64,000 bases of DNA from Nocardia brasiliensis ATCC 700358 (lineage in GTDB: Bacteria; Actinomycetota; Actinomycetes; Mycobacteriales; Mycobacteriaceae), in the NCBI RefSeq assembly GCF_000250675.2, contig NC_018681.1, positions 7,688,001 through 7,752,000 of the forward strand, read 5' to 3'. Positions within the stretch are counted from its first letter, which is position 1. Each line of letters begins with the position of its first letter. Made by a program: the position numbers and the translations under genes. The notes under the pieces are model-generated. The model ran no database searches, was not told the origin of the DNA, and saw only the letters and a list, made by a program, of their open reading frames with translations. This document shows, piece after piece, positions 26,356 to 34,462 of the stretch.

Positions 26356-27204
26356 GTGAGCGACAACGAGCTGGGCCTGTACCTGCGCACCCGCCGCGAG
26401 GCGGTCACCCCCGCCGAGGTCGGACTGCCCACCGGGCCGCGCCGCCGCACGCCCGGGCTGCGCCGCGCTGAGCTGGCCATGCTGGCCGGTGTGAGCGTGG
26501 AGTACATCACCCGCCTCGAACAAGGTCGCGACCGTCGTCCGTCACCGCAGGTGCTTTCCGCGCTCGCGGATGCGCTGCGGCTCACCCCGAGTGGCCGAAT
26601 CCACCTGCACCGCCTCACGAAATCGGCCGACAGCGGGTTCACCTGCATGGGTGACGCGCAGCCGCCGCGGGAGGTGCGTCCCGCGGTGCGCGCCGTGCTC
26701 GACCGGCTCGAGCCCGCGCCCGCGGTGGTGGTGAACCGGCTCACCGAGGTGCTCGCGCACACCGAGGGTTACCACCGGCTGATGGCGCCGACCGGCCTGT
26801 TCGACAGCACGCCCGCGAACCTGGCCCGGTTCGTGTTCACCGACCCGCGGGCGCGCACCGCGTACCCGGACTGGCACCACCTCGCCGATCACACGGTCGC
26901 CACCCTCAAACAGGGGCCGTTCCGCAACGACGCGCACATCGCGATGCTCGCCGACGAACTCACCGTCACCGTCGGCCCGGAGTTCACCGAGCGGGTCGAC
27001 ACAGTGCCGAGTCTGCCCGCCGCCACCGGGATCAACCGTTTCGTGCACCCCGAGATCGGCGCGCTGCGCCTGGCCTACGAAACCCTGGAACTGTCCGCCG
27101 ACGACGATCAGCACTTGATCGTGCACCTGCCCGCGGACGACGCCACGGCCAGCGCCCTCGACACCCTGACCGGCCGCCGTCCCGGCGCATTGCGCGCGGT
27201 CTGA
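26356..27204 (+). CDS. XRE-type regulator with MmyB-like ligand domain
   Basis: 282 residues from the GTG giving VSDNELGLYLRTRREAV; GTG is preferred as the longer ATG frame adds an odd leader. HTH at about 38-65 (RRAELAMLAGVSVEYITRLEQGRD). The rest fits the MmyB-like, PAS-related domain (VLDRLEPAPAVVVNRLTEVLAHT; LARFVFTDPRAR), thought to bind fatty-acid-like ligands. These proteins commonly regulate an adjacent oxidoreductase, here the divergent flavin reductase. Confidence 0.88.
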   Translation: MSDNELGLYLRTRREAVTPAEVGLPTGPRRRTPGLRRAELAMLAGVSVEYITRLEQGRDRRPSPQVLSALADALRLTPSGRIHLHRLTKSADSGFTCMGDAQPPREVRPAVRAVLDRLEPAPAVVVNRLTEVLAHTEGYHRLMAPTGLFDSTPANLARFVFTDPRARTAYPDWHHLADHTVATLKQGPFRNDAHIAMLADELTVTVGPEFTERVDTVPSLPAATGINRFVHPEIGALRLAYETLELSADDDQHLIVHLPADDATASALDTLTGRRPGALRAV

Positions 27205-27296
27205 GCGCCGCCGGACGATCACCGGTCCCCCGGCACGACCCGGCACGGCCGCACTGCTGCTTCGGCAGTGACGCTGTACCAGTAGGCTTGAGCATC

Positions 27297-28412
27297 GTGC
27301 ATCCTGACGTTTCCGCTGATCTCGCCGAACTCGACGCCACCCTCAAGACGGTCGAATCGGTCCTCGACATCGAGGAGCTGCGCCGACGTATCGACGAGCT
27401 CGAGCATCAAGCCGCAGACCCCGATTTGTGGAACGACCAGGACCACGCGCAGCAGGTGACCAGCGAGCTCTCGCACGCGCAGGGTGAGCTGCGCCGGGTC
27501 GAGGAATTGCGTCAGCGCCTAGACGACCTGCCGGTGCTCTACGAGCTGGCCGAGGGCGAAGAGGGCGACTCGCGGACCGCCGCGCTGGCCGATGCCGACG
27601 CCGAACGCGCCGCGCTGCACGGTGACGTGGAGGCGATGGAGGTGCGCACCCTGCTGTCCGGCGAGTACGACAAGCGCGACGCGCTGGTCAACATCCGCTC
27701 GGGCGCGGGTGGCGTGGACGCCGCCGACTGGGCCGAGATGCTGATGCGCATGTACATCCGCTGGGCCGATCGGCACAAGTACTCGGTCGAGGTCTACGAC
27801 ACCTCCTACGCCGAAGAGGCCGGTATCAAGAGCGCCACCTTCGCGGTGAAGACGCCCTACGCCTACGGCACACTCTCGGTGGAGATGGGCACGCACCGCC
27901 TGGTGCGGATCAGCCCGTTCGACAACCAGGGCCGGCGCCAGACCTCGTTCGCCGAGGTCGAGGTGCTGCCTGTGGTCGAGACCACCGACCACATCGAGAT
28001 CCCGGAAGGCGAGGTGCGCGTCGACGTGTACCGGTCCTCCGGGCCCGGCGGCCAGAGCGTCAACACCACCGACTCGGCGGTACGCCTGACGCACATCCCG
28101 ACCGGCATCGTGGTCACCTGCCAGAACGAGAAATCCCAACTCCAGAACAAGATTTCGGCGATGCGGGTGCTGCAGGCCAAGCTGCTCGAACGCAAGCGGC
28201 AGGAAGAGCGCGCCGAGATGGACGCGCTCAAGACCAACGAGGGCGCCTCCTGGGGCAACCAGATGCGCTCCTACGTGCTGCACCCGTACCAGATGGTCAA
28301 GGATCTTCGGACGAACTATGAGGTCAACAACCCGTCGGCGGTACTCGACGGTGACATCGACGGTTTCATCGAATCGGGTATCCGCTGGCGGATGCGCGAA
28401 CAGGCCAGCTGA
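27297..28412 (+). CDS. prfB: Peptide chain release factor 2
   Basis: 371 residues from the GTG giving VHPDVSADLAELD; a TTG nine bases earlier is less likely. The stop-codon recognition tripeptide SPF is in RISPFDNQGRR (about 205-207) and the catalytic GGQ in SSGPGGQSVNTTDSAVRL (about 251-253), at the positions known from E. coli RF2. The gene has no in-frame UGA frameshift site near codon 25, so it lacks the autoregulatory frameshift seen in many bacteria. It ends translation at UGA and UAA. Confidence 0.97.
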   Translation: MHPDVSADLAELDATLKTVESVLDIEELRRRIDELEHQAADPDLWNDQDHAQQVTSELSHAQGELRRVEELRQRLDDLPVLYELAEGEEGDSRTAALADADAERAALHGDVEAMEVRTLLSGEYDKRDALVNIRSGAGGVDAADWAEMLMRMYIRWADRHKYSVEVYDTSYAEEAGIKSATFAVKTPYAYGTLSVEMGTHRLVRISPFDNQGRRQTSFAEVEVLPVVETTDHIEIPEGEVRVDVYRSSGPGGQSVNTTDSAVRLTHIPTGIVVTCQNEKSQLQNKISAMRVLQAKLLERKRQEERAEMDALKTNEGASWGNQMRSYVLHPYQMVKDLRTNYEVNNPSAVLDGDIDGFIESGIRWRMREQAS

Positions 28413-28426
28413 CGCGAACAACCCAG

Positions 28427-28456
28427 TTAAGTCCGGCTTTTTGCTCATTAAGTCCG
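28427..28456. repeat. Direct repeat TTAAGTCCG, 21-bp period
   Basis: TTAAGTCCG at 28427-28435 and again at 28448-28456, two helical turns apart, between prfB and the MscS gene. Could be an operator for the channel gene; function unknown. Confidence 0.35.
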
Positions 28457-28484
28457 CCCGCTTGCGCGGAATCGGCGGGCGGAC
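28452..28484 (+). terminator. Hairpin after prfB
   Basis: GTCCGCCCGC at 28452-28461 pairs perfectly with GCGGGCGGAC at 28475-28484, 13-nt loop. About 40 bp beyond the prfB stop. It could also act as an attenuator ahead of the MscS gene. Confidence 0.5.
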
Positions 28485-28538
28485 GCCGGTAACCTGTCTG
28501 GCGTGCGTCCAGTCGGAAGTTCCCTCGAGGTGTTGACC

Positions 28539-29384
28539 ATGTCGCTCGCGACGACCTCGGAGACCACGAACTGGCTGCGTTCCAATGGTCTCGAGATCGT
28601 GCTGCTGATTCTCGGCGCGGTGCTGTTCAGTCGATTCGCGACGTTTATCCGGGATCGGATCACGCGCAAGATCGACGAGGGCTTCCGCGGCGGCGACGCG
28701 CTGGTGCGGTCCGAAGCGGCCAAGCATCGGCACGCGCTGGCGCAGGTGGTCACCTGGGTGGTGCTGACCATCGTCTATGTGCTGGTCGGCATGGAGGTGC
28801 TGCGCAGACTCGGTTTCGCGATCACCGGTTTGGTCGCTCCGGCGGCGGTACTCGGCGCCGCGCTCGGCTTCGGCGCGCAGCGCATCGTGCAGGACATCCT
28901 GGCCGGATTCTTCCTGATCACCGAGCGGCAGTACGGCTTCGGTGACGTAGTTCGCATCGCGGTGACTGGCTCCGCGGAGATGGCCGAGGGTACCGTCGAA
29001 GACGTCACGTTGCGGATCACCACCTTGCGCAACTCGGACGGTGAAGTGATCACCGTGCCCAACGGGCAGATCGTGAAAGTGACGAATCTGTCGAAGGATT
29101 GGGCCCGCGCCGCCATCGACGTACCGGTGCCCGCGACGGCCGATATCACCAGGATCAACGAGATCCTGCACGACGTCGGTACAAAGGCGTACGAAGACGC
29201 TCGGTTGAAACCACTGCTCCTCGACGAACCCTCGGTGATGGGTGTCGAGGATCTGACCGTTGACCAGATGAACATCCGAATGGTTGCCCGCACACTGCCA
29301 GGCAAACAATTCGAAGTCGGACGCGAACTGCGGGTGCGGGTAGCCGCAGCATTGCGCCGGGAGGGTATCAGTGAGACCACGTAG
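28539..29384 (+). CDS. MscS family mechanosensitive channel
   Basis: 281 residues from ATG 28539; an earlier GTG at 28503 is possible. Membrane helices at about 15-35, 78-98 and 105-125. The pore helix and following beta-domain read ITGLVAPAAVLGAALGFGAQRIVQDILAGFFLI then YGFGDVVRIA and VTVPNGQI-like VITVPNGQIVKVTN, all diagnostic of MscS. It opens under membrane tension to relieve osmotic shock. The small ORF after it overlaps its 3' end. Confidence 0.92.
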   Translation: MSLATTSETTNWLRSNGLEIVLLILGAVLFSRFATFIRDRITRKIDEGFRGGDALVRSEAAKHRHALAQVVTWVVLTIVYVLVGMEVLRRLGFAITGLVAPAAVLGAALGFGAQRIVQDILAGFFLITERQYGFGDVVRIAVTGSAEMAEGTVEDVTLRITTLRNSDGEVITVPNGQIVKVTNLSKDWARAAIDVPVPATADITRINEILHDVGTKAYEDARLKPLLLDEPSVMGVEDLTVDQMNIRMVARTLPGKQFEVGRELRVRVAAALRREGISETT

Positions 29385-29598
29385 AACCATCTCGCTTCTG
29401 AAGGAGTCGGTGCGTCCCAGCACGCTCTTGAAGGAATCAGTACGACCGCGACGTTCCACCGCGATGCTGATGGCGGCGTGGATCGCGACGCTCGTCCTGT
29501 ACCTGTTCGTCAAGCCGGACGACGCGATGGTGTCCCGCCCGGAACCGTTGAACACCGTTCCGGCAGCAGTGAATCCGGCGGTCGCCCCGCCCCGCTGA
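29371..29598 (+). CDS. Small membrane protein overlapping mscS-like gene
   Basis: 75 residues from a GTG 14 bases inside the MscS gene, so translation would be coupled. The N-terminus holds a duplicated SLLKESVRP/TLLKESVRP motif, then one hydrophobic helix MLMAAWIATLVLYLFV, then a Pro-rich tail ending at the C-terminus. No known family; possibly a partner of the channel. Confidence 0.5.
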   Translation: MRPRRTISLLKESVRPSTLLKESVRPRRSTAMLMAAWIATLVLYLFVKPDDAMVSRPEPLNTVPAAVNPAVAPPR

Positions 29599-29623
29599 GC
29601 CCGTCGCGCTCACCTCGCCGCGT

Positions 29624-30253
29624 TCAGGAGGTGCGCGTGTTGCCGAGCACGCCGACACACATGTCGGCGCACTCGGCGGCGAGTTCGGCGGTTGTCAGCT
29701 CGAGCGTGCCGTCGAGCCAGCCTTCGATGAGCTGATTGACACCGCCCGTGATGAACAGGGCTGCGCGGCGGAGCCAGGCCGGGTCGGGGGTGATCCCGAG
29801 CGCCGTGGGCGCGTGCGCGACCACGAGGTCGGCGATGATCGTCAGCACGTCGTGTCGCCGCCGCACCAGGGCCGGTAAGTCGCCGGGGTCGCTGGCGACG
29901 ATGCGGTGGATGTGCCGATCACCCGCGACTGCCTCCAGAAATGCCTGGAGCGCGGAGCGGAGCTGGACCTCGGCCGGTCCGGCACTCGACACCCCCGCCT
30001 GCACGAGTATCGCGAGCAACTGGTCGCGCACCTCGTCTGCGACGGCGGCCAGCAGTTCTTCTCGATTGGGGAAGTGCTCGTAGAAGTACCGATCGGTGAG
30101 TCCCGCGGTTTTGCACACGCCACGCACCGTGACGGCGGCGATCCCGGATTCGCCCCAGGTCGTGCGGGCGGCGGCGAGCAGCCGAGCGCGACGCTCGGCG
30201 CTGCGGTCGGCGGCGCTGACACCGCCGTAGCTGCGCACGGCCTGGTTCGTCAT
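29624..30253 (-). CDS. TetR family regulator
   Basis: 209 residues from ATG 30253 (MTNQAVRSYGG). HTH region: LLAAARTTWGESGIAAVTVRGVCKTAGLTDRYFYEHFPNRE (about 23-62, given here in parts), where TDRYFYEHF is the recognition helix. The C-terminal domain carries the TetR_C form with QLIEGWLDGTLEL. It is divergent from a carotenoid oxygenase gene with a palindrome between them, so it likely represses that gene and itself. Confidence 0.9.
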   Translation of the reverse strand: MTNQAVRSYGGVSAADRSAERRARLLAAARTTWGESGIAAVTVRGVCKTAGLTDRYFYEHFPNREELLAAVADEVRDQLLAILVQAGVSSAGPAEVQLRSALQAFLEAVAGDRHIHRIVASDPGDLPALVRRRHDVLTIIADLVVAHAPTALGITPDPAWLRRAALFITGGVNQLIEGWLDGTLELTTAELAAECADMCVGVLGNTRTS

Positions 30254-30293
30254 TGACAACACTCTAGGCGGACTCCTACATTTGCGGACGTAC

Positions 30294-30320
30294 GTCATCA
30301 GATGACAAGCGTCATCAGAT
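30294..30320. promoter_or_regulatory. Candidate operator between TetR and carotenoid oxygenase genes
   Basis: GTCATC-A-GATGAC at 30294-30306 is a perfect palindrome; GTCATCAGAT recurs at 30311-30320. Located 41-67 bp before the TetR start (other strand) and 24-50 bp before the oxygenase ATG. Confidence 0.55.
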
Positions 30321-30343
30321 TTGCGATTCAAGGGAGAATCCAG

Positions 30344-31783
30344 ATGACCAACGTGCCCAACGGCCCCGCCTACCGCCAGGTCACTGCGCCGCTGCTGGAC
30401 GAGCTCGACTACTACGTCACCCGGATCGACGGACGACTGCCGGAGGAGCTGCGGGGCACGCTGTATCGGATCGGGCCGGGTAAGCATCAGGTCGGACGTT
30501 CGTTGCTGCACAACGTGTTCGACGGTGACGGGATGGTTTCGCAGTTCGTGCTCGACGGGTCGACGGTGCGCTTCCGCAATCGTTACGTCCGCACCAGACA
30601 TTTCGAGCATGGGCAACGGTCGGATCGGATCCGCTATCGCGGTGTGGGCGGGCAGATTCCGGGCGGTCCAGTGGCCAACGTCGGCCGGCTCCCGGCGAAC
30701 GTCGCCAACACCAATATCGTCAACTATGACGGCGGGCTGCTCGCGCTGTGGGAACTCGGCAACCCGCACCGGATCGACCCCGACACGTTGGACACGTTGG
30801 GCCCCACGGATTTCGACGGCAGGCTCGGTTTTCTGGGTGCGTTCTCCGCGCACCCGAAATGGGATCCCGCCACCGGTGAGATGTACAACTTCGGCTTGGA
30901 CATCCTGCCCACCCCGCGCATCCGCACCTACCGTATCGACCGGAGCGGGCGACTACACCGGCTCGCGACCATCCCGATGCTCGACCTGCCCTGGAATCAC
31001 GACTTCGCCCTCACCGCAAGGTATCTGGTGTTCGTGCTCGACCCGATTCTGCCGAACATCCCGAAGATCGCGCTGGCCACCCACTCGTTCATCGAGGCAC
31101 TCGACTTCAAGCGCGCCAAAGGAACTCGTTTTCTGCTCGTCCCGAAGAACGGCGGCAGGGCGCGGATCGTAGAGCACGAAGCGCTACTTCATGTGCACCT
31201 CACCAACGCCTACGACGACGGCGACGACGTCGTGCTCGAGCTGGTGCGCCTGGACACCGCATGGGACGAGTTCCGCCGCATGACCGGAATGGTCAACCGC
31301 GCCGATGCCGGGCGACCACAGTTCCCGGACTCCAGGCTGATGCAGTACCGAATCACCAAGAGCGGCCAGGTCATCGAACACCAACTCACCGACCGCTCCG
31401 GCGAGTTCCCGCAATACGACTGGCGTCGCGGCACCCGCGAACACCGATACACCTACCTCGCCGGCGCGGGCGGCCCCGCCGGACTGTTCGACTCCATCGT
31501 CAAGGTCGACCACCACACCGGTACGGTTCGCAGCTGCGAACTGGGCGCGAGTTCGGTCGGCGAGCCTTTGTTCGTACCCCGCTCCCGCGACGCCGCCGAA
31601 GACGACGGGTGGCTGCTCGCCCTCAATCACGAACTCACCGAGAACCGTTCGCAGTTGCTGATTCTGGACGCCCGCGATCCCGAGCGCGGACCGCTGGCCA
31701 CCGCCTGGCTCGACCACCACATCCCGTGGGGTTTCCACGGCACCTTCACCCACCGCGTCGCCCGGCCCGGCCCGCACACCTGA
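30344..31783 (+). CDS. Carotenoid oxygenase (RPE65/lignostilbene dioxygenase family)
   Basis: 479 residues from the ATG after AAGGGAGAATC. Family layout of a seven-bladed propeller with four iron-binding His: candidates are in FSAHPKWDPATGEMYNFG (about H172), WNHDFALTARYLVF (about H223), LHVHLTNAYDDGDDVVLE (about H284) and HIPWGFHGTFTH near the C-terminus (about H471). These enzymes cleave double bonds of carotenoids or stilbenes with O2. No carotenoid synthesis genes are nearby. Probably repressed by the divergent TetR. Confidence 0.88.
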   Translation: MTNVPNGPAYRQVTAPLLDELDYYVTRIDGRLPEELRGTLYRIGPGKHQVGRSLLHNVFDGDGMVSQFVLDGSTVRFRNRYVRTRHFEHGQRSDRIRYRGVGGQIPGGPVANVGRLPANVANTNIVNYDGGLLALWELGNPHRIDPDTLDTLGPTDFDGRLGFLGAFSAHPKWDPATGEMYNFGLDILPTPRIRTYRIDRSGRLHRLATIPMLDLPWNHDFALTARYLVFVLDPILPNIPKIALATHSFIEALDFKRAKGTRFLLVPKNGGRARIVEHEALLHVHLTNAYDDGDDVVLELVRLDTAWDEFRRMTGMVNRADAGRPQFPDSRLMQYRITKSGQVIEHQLTDRSGEFPQYDWRRGTREHRYTYLAGAGGPAGLFDSIVKVDHHTGTVRSCELGASSVGEPLFVPRSRDAAEDDGWLLALNHELTENRSQLLILDARDPERGPLATAWLDHHIPWGFHGTFTHRVARPGPHT

Positions 31784-31835
31784 CGCCCGAGCCGCTCATA
31801 TCGAACATGAGTTCGACTCGAGGTATCGTCGGCCC

Positions 31836-32087
31836 ATGTCACAACCTTCGCGCCGGGAGTGGGCGACGTGGAATCTCGAACAGGTCCGTGACCAGCTGCT
31901 CGACGCGGCAGCGTGCGGCAAGCGGCTCCCGCCCGAGCAGTTGGAGCAGGCGGCCGGAAAGATCGGCGAAGGTCTGCGGGTGTTCCAGGAGCTGACCCGA
32001 GGGGCCGCCGAGTTCGGCGCGGCGGCGGGACGCGGGTGCACCGGCCGCGGCCAGCTCGGCCCGCGGGGCGAATGGCCGAACCGATAG
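31836..32087 (+). CDS. Small hypothetical protein
   Basis: 83 residues, ATG at 31836. A helical, Gln/Glu-rich N-terminal half (TWNLEQVRDQLLDAAACG, LPPEQLEQAAGKIGEGLRV) and a Gly/Arg-rich tail. Codon use looks coding. No family recognised; it lies between the carotenoid oxygenase and ftsE genes. Confidence 0.45.
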   Translation: MSQPSRREWATWNLEQVRDQLLDAAACGKRLPPEQLEQAAGKIGEGLRVFQELTRGAAEFGAAAGRGCTGRGQLGPRGEWPNR

Positions 32088-32333
32088 CGACCGGATCGGA
32101 CAGGTGCGTCCGTGCTCCCGTGGACCGGCCGCGGCAAGCGCTAGGATCGCTGGCGCGGGTTACCCCTGGTTAGCTGGAATTCGGCCGGTAGCGCGCCACC
32201 GCACGAAGCCCAGCCGTGGCCGACCGCTGGGCACCGATGTAGAGCAGTGCCACGATTGGAGCGAAATGCCCTGCCAGACAAGGCAAAAGCCGCCTGGACG
32301 AGCGGGTCTGCGACACCCCGTCAGGGGGCTGAT

Positions 32334-33023
32334 GTGATCACCATGCGCAACGTCACCAAGTCGTACAAGACCTCGACGCGACCGGCGCTGGACAACATCA
32401 GCGTCGAAGTCGGCAAGGGCGAGTTCGTCTTCATCATCGGGCCGTCCGGTTCGGGCAAGTCGACCTTCATGCGGCTGCTGCTGAAAGAGGAGACCCCTAC
32501 CGCGGGACAGATCCAGGTCGCCGACTTCCGGGTGGACAGGCTGCCCGGTCGCAAAGTGCCGAAGTTGCGCCAGCGGATGGGCTGCGTGTTCCAGGACTTC
32601 CGGCTGCTGCAGCAGAAGTCGGTGCACGACAATGTCGCGTTCGCGCTGGAGGTGATCGGCAAGCGACGCCAGTTCATCGAGCGCACCGTCCCCGAGGTGC
32701 TGGAGATGGTCGGGCTCGGCGGCAAAGCCGATCGACTACCGAGTGAGCTGTCCGGCGGCGAACAGCAGCGCGTGGCGATCGCCCGCGCCTTCGTGAACCG
32801 GCCCCTCGTGCTGCTCGCCGACGAGCCCACCGGCAACCTGGACCCGGACACCAGCGGCGACATCATGATGCTGCTGGAGCGGATCAACCGGATCGGGACG
32901 ACGGTGCTGATGGCCACCCACGACAACCACATCGTCGACGCGATGCGCCGACGGGTGATCGAACTCGATCGGGGCCGGCTGGTGCGCGACGAGGCGACCG
33001 GCGTCTACGGGGTTGATCGCTGA
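32334..33023 (+). CDS. ftsE: Cell-division ABC ATPase FtsE
   Basis: 229 residues from the GTG giving VITMRNVTKSYKTS, the standard FtsE length. Walker A GPSGSGKST (about 37-45), Q-loop GCVFQDFRLL, signature ELSGGEQQRVAIARA (about 137-151), Walker B VLLADEPTGNLDPDTSG (about 158). With FtsX it regulates peptidoglycan hydrolases at the septum rather than moving a substrate. Its stop overlaps the ftsX ATG. Confidence 0.96.
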   Translation: MITMRNVTKSYKTSTRPALDNISVEVGKGEFVFIIGPSGSGKSTFMRLLLKEETPTAGQIQVADFRVDRLPGRKVPKLRQRMGCVFQDFRLLQQKSVHDNVAFALEVIGKRRQFIERTVPEVLEMVGLGGKADRLPSELSGGEQQRVAIARAFVNRPLVLLADEPTGNLDPDTSGDIMMLLERINRIGTTVLMATHDNHIVDAMRRRVIELDRGRLVRDEATGVYGVDR

Positions 33024-33928
33024 TGCGCGCGAGTTTCCTGTTCAGCGAGGTCTTCGCGGGCCTGCGCCGCAATGTCACCATGACGATCGCGATGATCCTG
33101 ACCGTCGCGGTCTCGTTGACCATGCTCGGCGGTGGTCTGCTCGCGGTGCGGATCGCCGACAAGACCGAGCAGTACTTCCTGGATCGGCTCGAGGTGCGGC
33201 TGTACCTCACCGAGGACGTCTCGGCCAACGACCCGGACTGCTCGCGGGATCCGTGCAAGACGCTGATGGCGGACCTGAAGGCGACCAAGGACGTGGAATC
33301 GGTCCAGTACCTCAGCCGCGACGACGCCGTGCGCGAGGCCAAGGAGAAGACCTTCAAGGACCAGCCCGAGCTGGCCAAATACGTCAGCGAGACGCCGCTG
33401 CCCGCGTCGCTGCGGGTGAAGATGAAGAACGCGGAACTGTATCCGCAGATCTATGAGAAGTTCTACGAGCGGCCCGGCGTCGGCCTGGTGCGCAACGACA
33501 AGGACATCGTGGACCGCCTGGTCAGTCTGTTCGACGGGTTGCGCAACGCGGCCTTCGGCCTCGCGGTGCTCCAGGCGCTGGCGGCGCTGCTGCTGATCGC
33601 GAACATGGTGCAGATCGCGGCCTTCACCCGCCGCACCGAGGTCGGCATCATGCGGTTGGTCGGCGCGACGCGCTGGTACACCCAGCTGCCGTTCCTACTG
33701 GAGGCGGTGGTCGCGGCGCTCGCCGGATCGGTGGTCGCGGTGCTCGGCCTGCTCATCGCGCGGCCGCTGGTGATCGACCGGGCGCTCGGCGATCTGTTCT
33801 CCAGCAAGGTGTTTCCGCGGATCACCGGCGACGACATCGCGATGGTCGCGCTGGTGATCGCGCCGGTGGGTGTCATCTTCGCGGCGTTGACCGCGTACGG
33901 GACGCTGCGGTACTACGTGCGGGAGTAG
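33023..33928 (+). CDS. ftsX: Cell-division protein FtsX
   Basis: 301 residues, start in TGATG overlapping ftsE. Four transmembrane helices: about 20-45 (NVTMTIAMILTVAVSLTMLG), 172-195 (GLRNAAFGLAVLQALAALLL), 225-250 and 270-295. Between the first two lies the extracellular domain (about 46-170) with two Cys in PDCSRDPCKTLM. In mycobacteria this loop contacts the hydrolase RipC. Followed by a strong hairpin at 33943-33977. Confidence 0.95.
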   Translation: MRASFLFSEVFAGLRRNVTMTIAMILTVAVSLTMLGGGLLAVRIADKTEQYFLDRLEVRLYLTEDVSANDPDCSRDPCKTLMADLKATKDVESVQYLSRDDAVREAKEKTFKDQPELAKYVSETPLPASLRVKMKNAELYPQIYEKFYERPGVGLVRNDKDIVDRLVSLFDGLRNAAFGLAVLQALAALLLIANMVQIAAFTRRTEVGIMRLVGATRWYTQLPFLLEAVVAALAGSVVAVLGLLIARPLVIDRALGDLFSSKVFPRITGDDIAMVALVIAPVGVIFAALTAYGTLRYYVRE

Positions 33929-33942
33929 CGCCGAACGCCACC

Positions 33943-33977
33943 GCGAGCCGGTCCGGGAACATCCTGGGCCGGCTCGC
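33943..33977. terminator. Terminator after ftsEX
   Basis: GCGAGCCGGTCC at 33943-33954 pairs with GGGCCGGCTCGC at 33966-33977, with a single T-G wobble. It lies between the convergent ftsX and MerR genes and could serve both. Confidence 0.65.
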
Positions 33978-34031
33978 TGCGTCCGTGCATCGTGTTTCGG
34001 CGCGCGCCCAGTGCGGTGCAGTTCAGCAGAC

Positions 34032-34403
34032 CTACGTGACGGGTTGCGCTTCGCGGATCGTGGCCCGGGTGCGCACCAGCAGTTCCCGCTGCCGTTCGAG
34101 TTCGGCGATTCTGGTGTCCAGCTCGCTGTGCCTGTTCGCCACAATGCCCAGGGACTTGTCGCAGGCTTGGATCCACCGCGCGTCCCCGCGATCCACGGCG
34201 CACGACAGCAGGCCGCGGATGTCCTCGGTCGACAGTCCCGCCGCCAACATCTGCCTGATGTAGCCGACCTGCTCCGGCGCGTCGTCGGCATAAGACCGAT
34301 AGCCGAGCGAGTCACGCTGTGGCTCCAGCAACCCCTGCTCCTCGTAATACCTGAGCAGGCGGGTGCTCACGGCCGTGCGGCGGGCCAATTCTCCGATCAA
34401 CAT
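34032..34403 (-). CDS. MerR family regulator
   Basis: 123 residues. Winged HTH at the N-terminus: MLIGELARRTAVSTRLLRYYEEQGLLEPQR, then YRSYADDAPEQVGYIRQMLA, the standard MerR pattern. A coiled-coil dimer helix (RHSELDTRIAELERQRELLV, about 92-111) follows. No Cys cluster, so not a metal sensor of the MerR/CueR type. Divergent from the alpha/beta hydrolase gene with a classic MerR promoter between them. Confidence 0.93.
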   Translation of the reverse strand: MLIGELARRTAVSTRLLRYYEEQGLLEPQRDSLGYRSYADDAPEQVGYIRQMLAAGLSTEDIRGLLSCAVDRGDARWIQACDKSLGIVANRHSELDTRIAELERQRELLVRTRATIREAQPVT

Positions 34404-34424
34404 ATGACCTCCCTCACCGCCCGC

Positions 34425-34455
34425 TTGCCTTCACACTCATGTGAATTCCTAACTT
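34425..34455 (+). promoter_or_regulatory. MerR-type promoter with 19-bp spacer and operator
   Basis: -35 TTGCCT at 34425-34430, a 19-bp spacer, and -10 TAACTT at 34450-34455. In the spacer lies the perfect inverted repeat TTCACA-CTCA-TGTGAA (34430-34445). A 19-bp spacer with an operator inside is the hallmark of promoters activated by MerR proteins. The predicted start of transcription falls at or next to the hydrolase ATG (34463), so the mRNA would be nearly leaderless. Confidence 0.7.
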
Positions 34456-34462
34456 GGCCGGC

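Noticed and set aside
27519..29555. 678-codon open frame on the minus strand
   Set aside because: Opposite prfB and the MscS gene, both certain. No motif in its translation.
32247..32333. 29-codon upstream extension of ftsE
   Set aside because: FtsE proteins begin at the V-I-T-M-R segment, and GGGG precedes the GTG at 32334.
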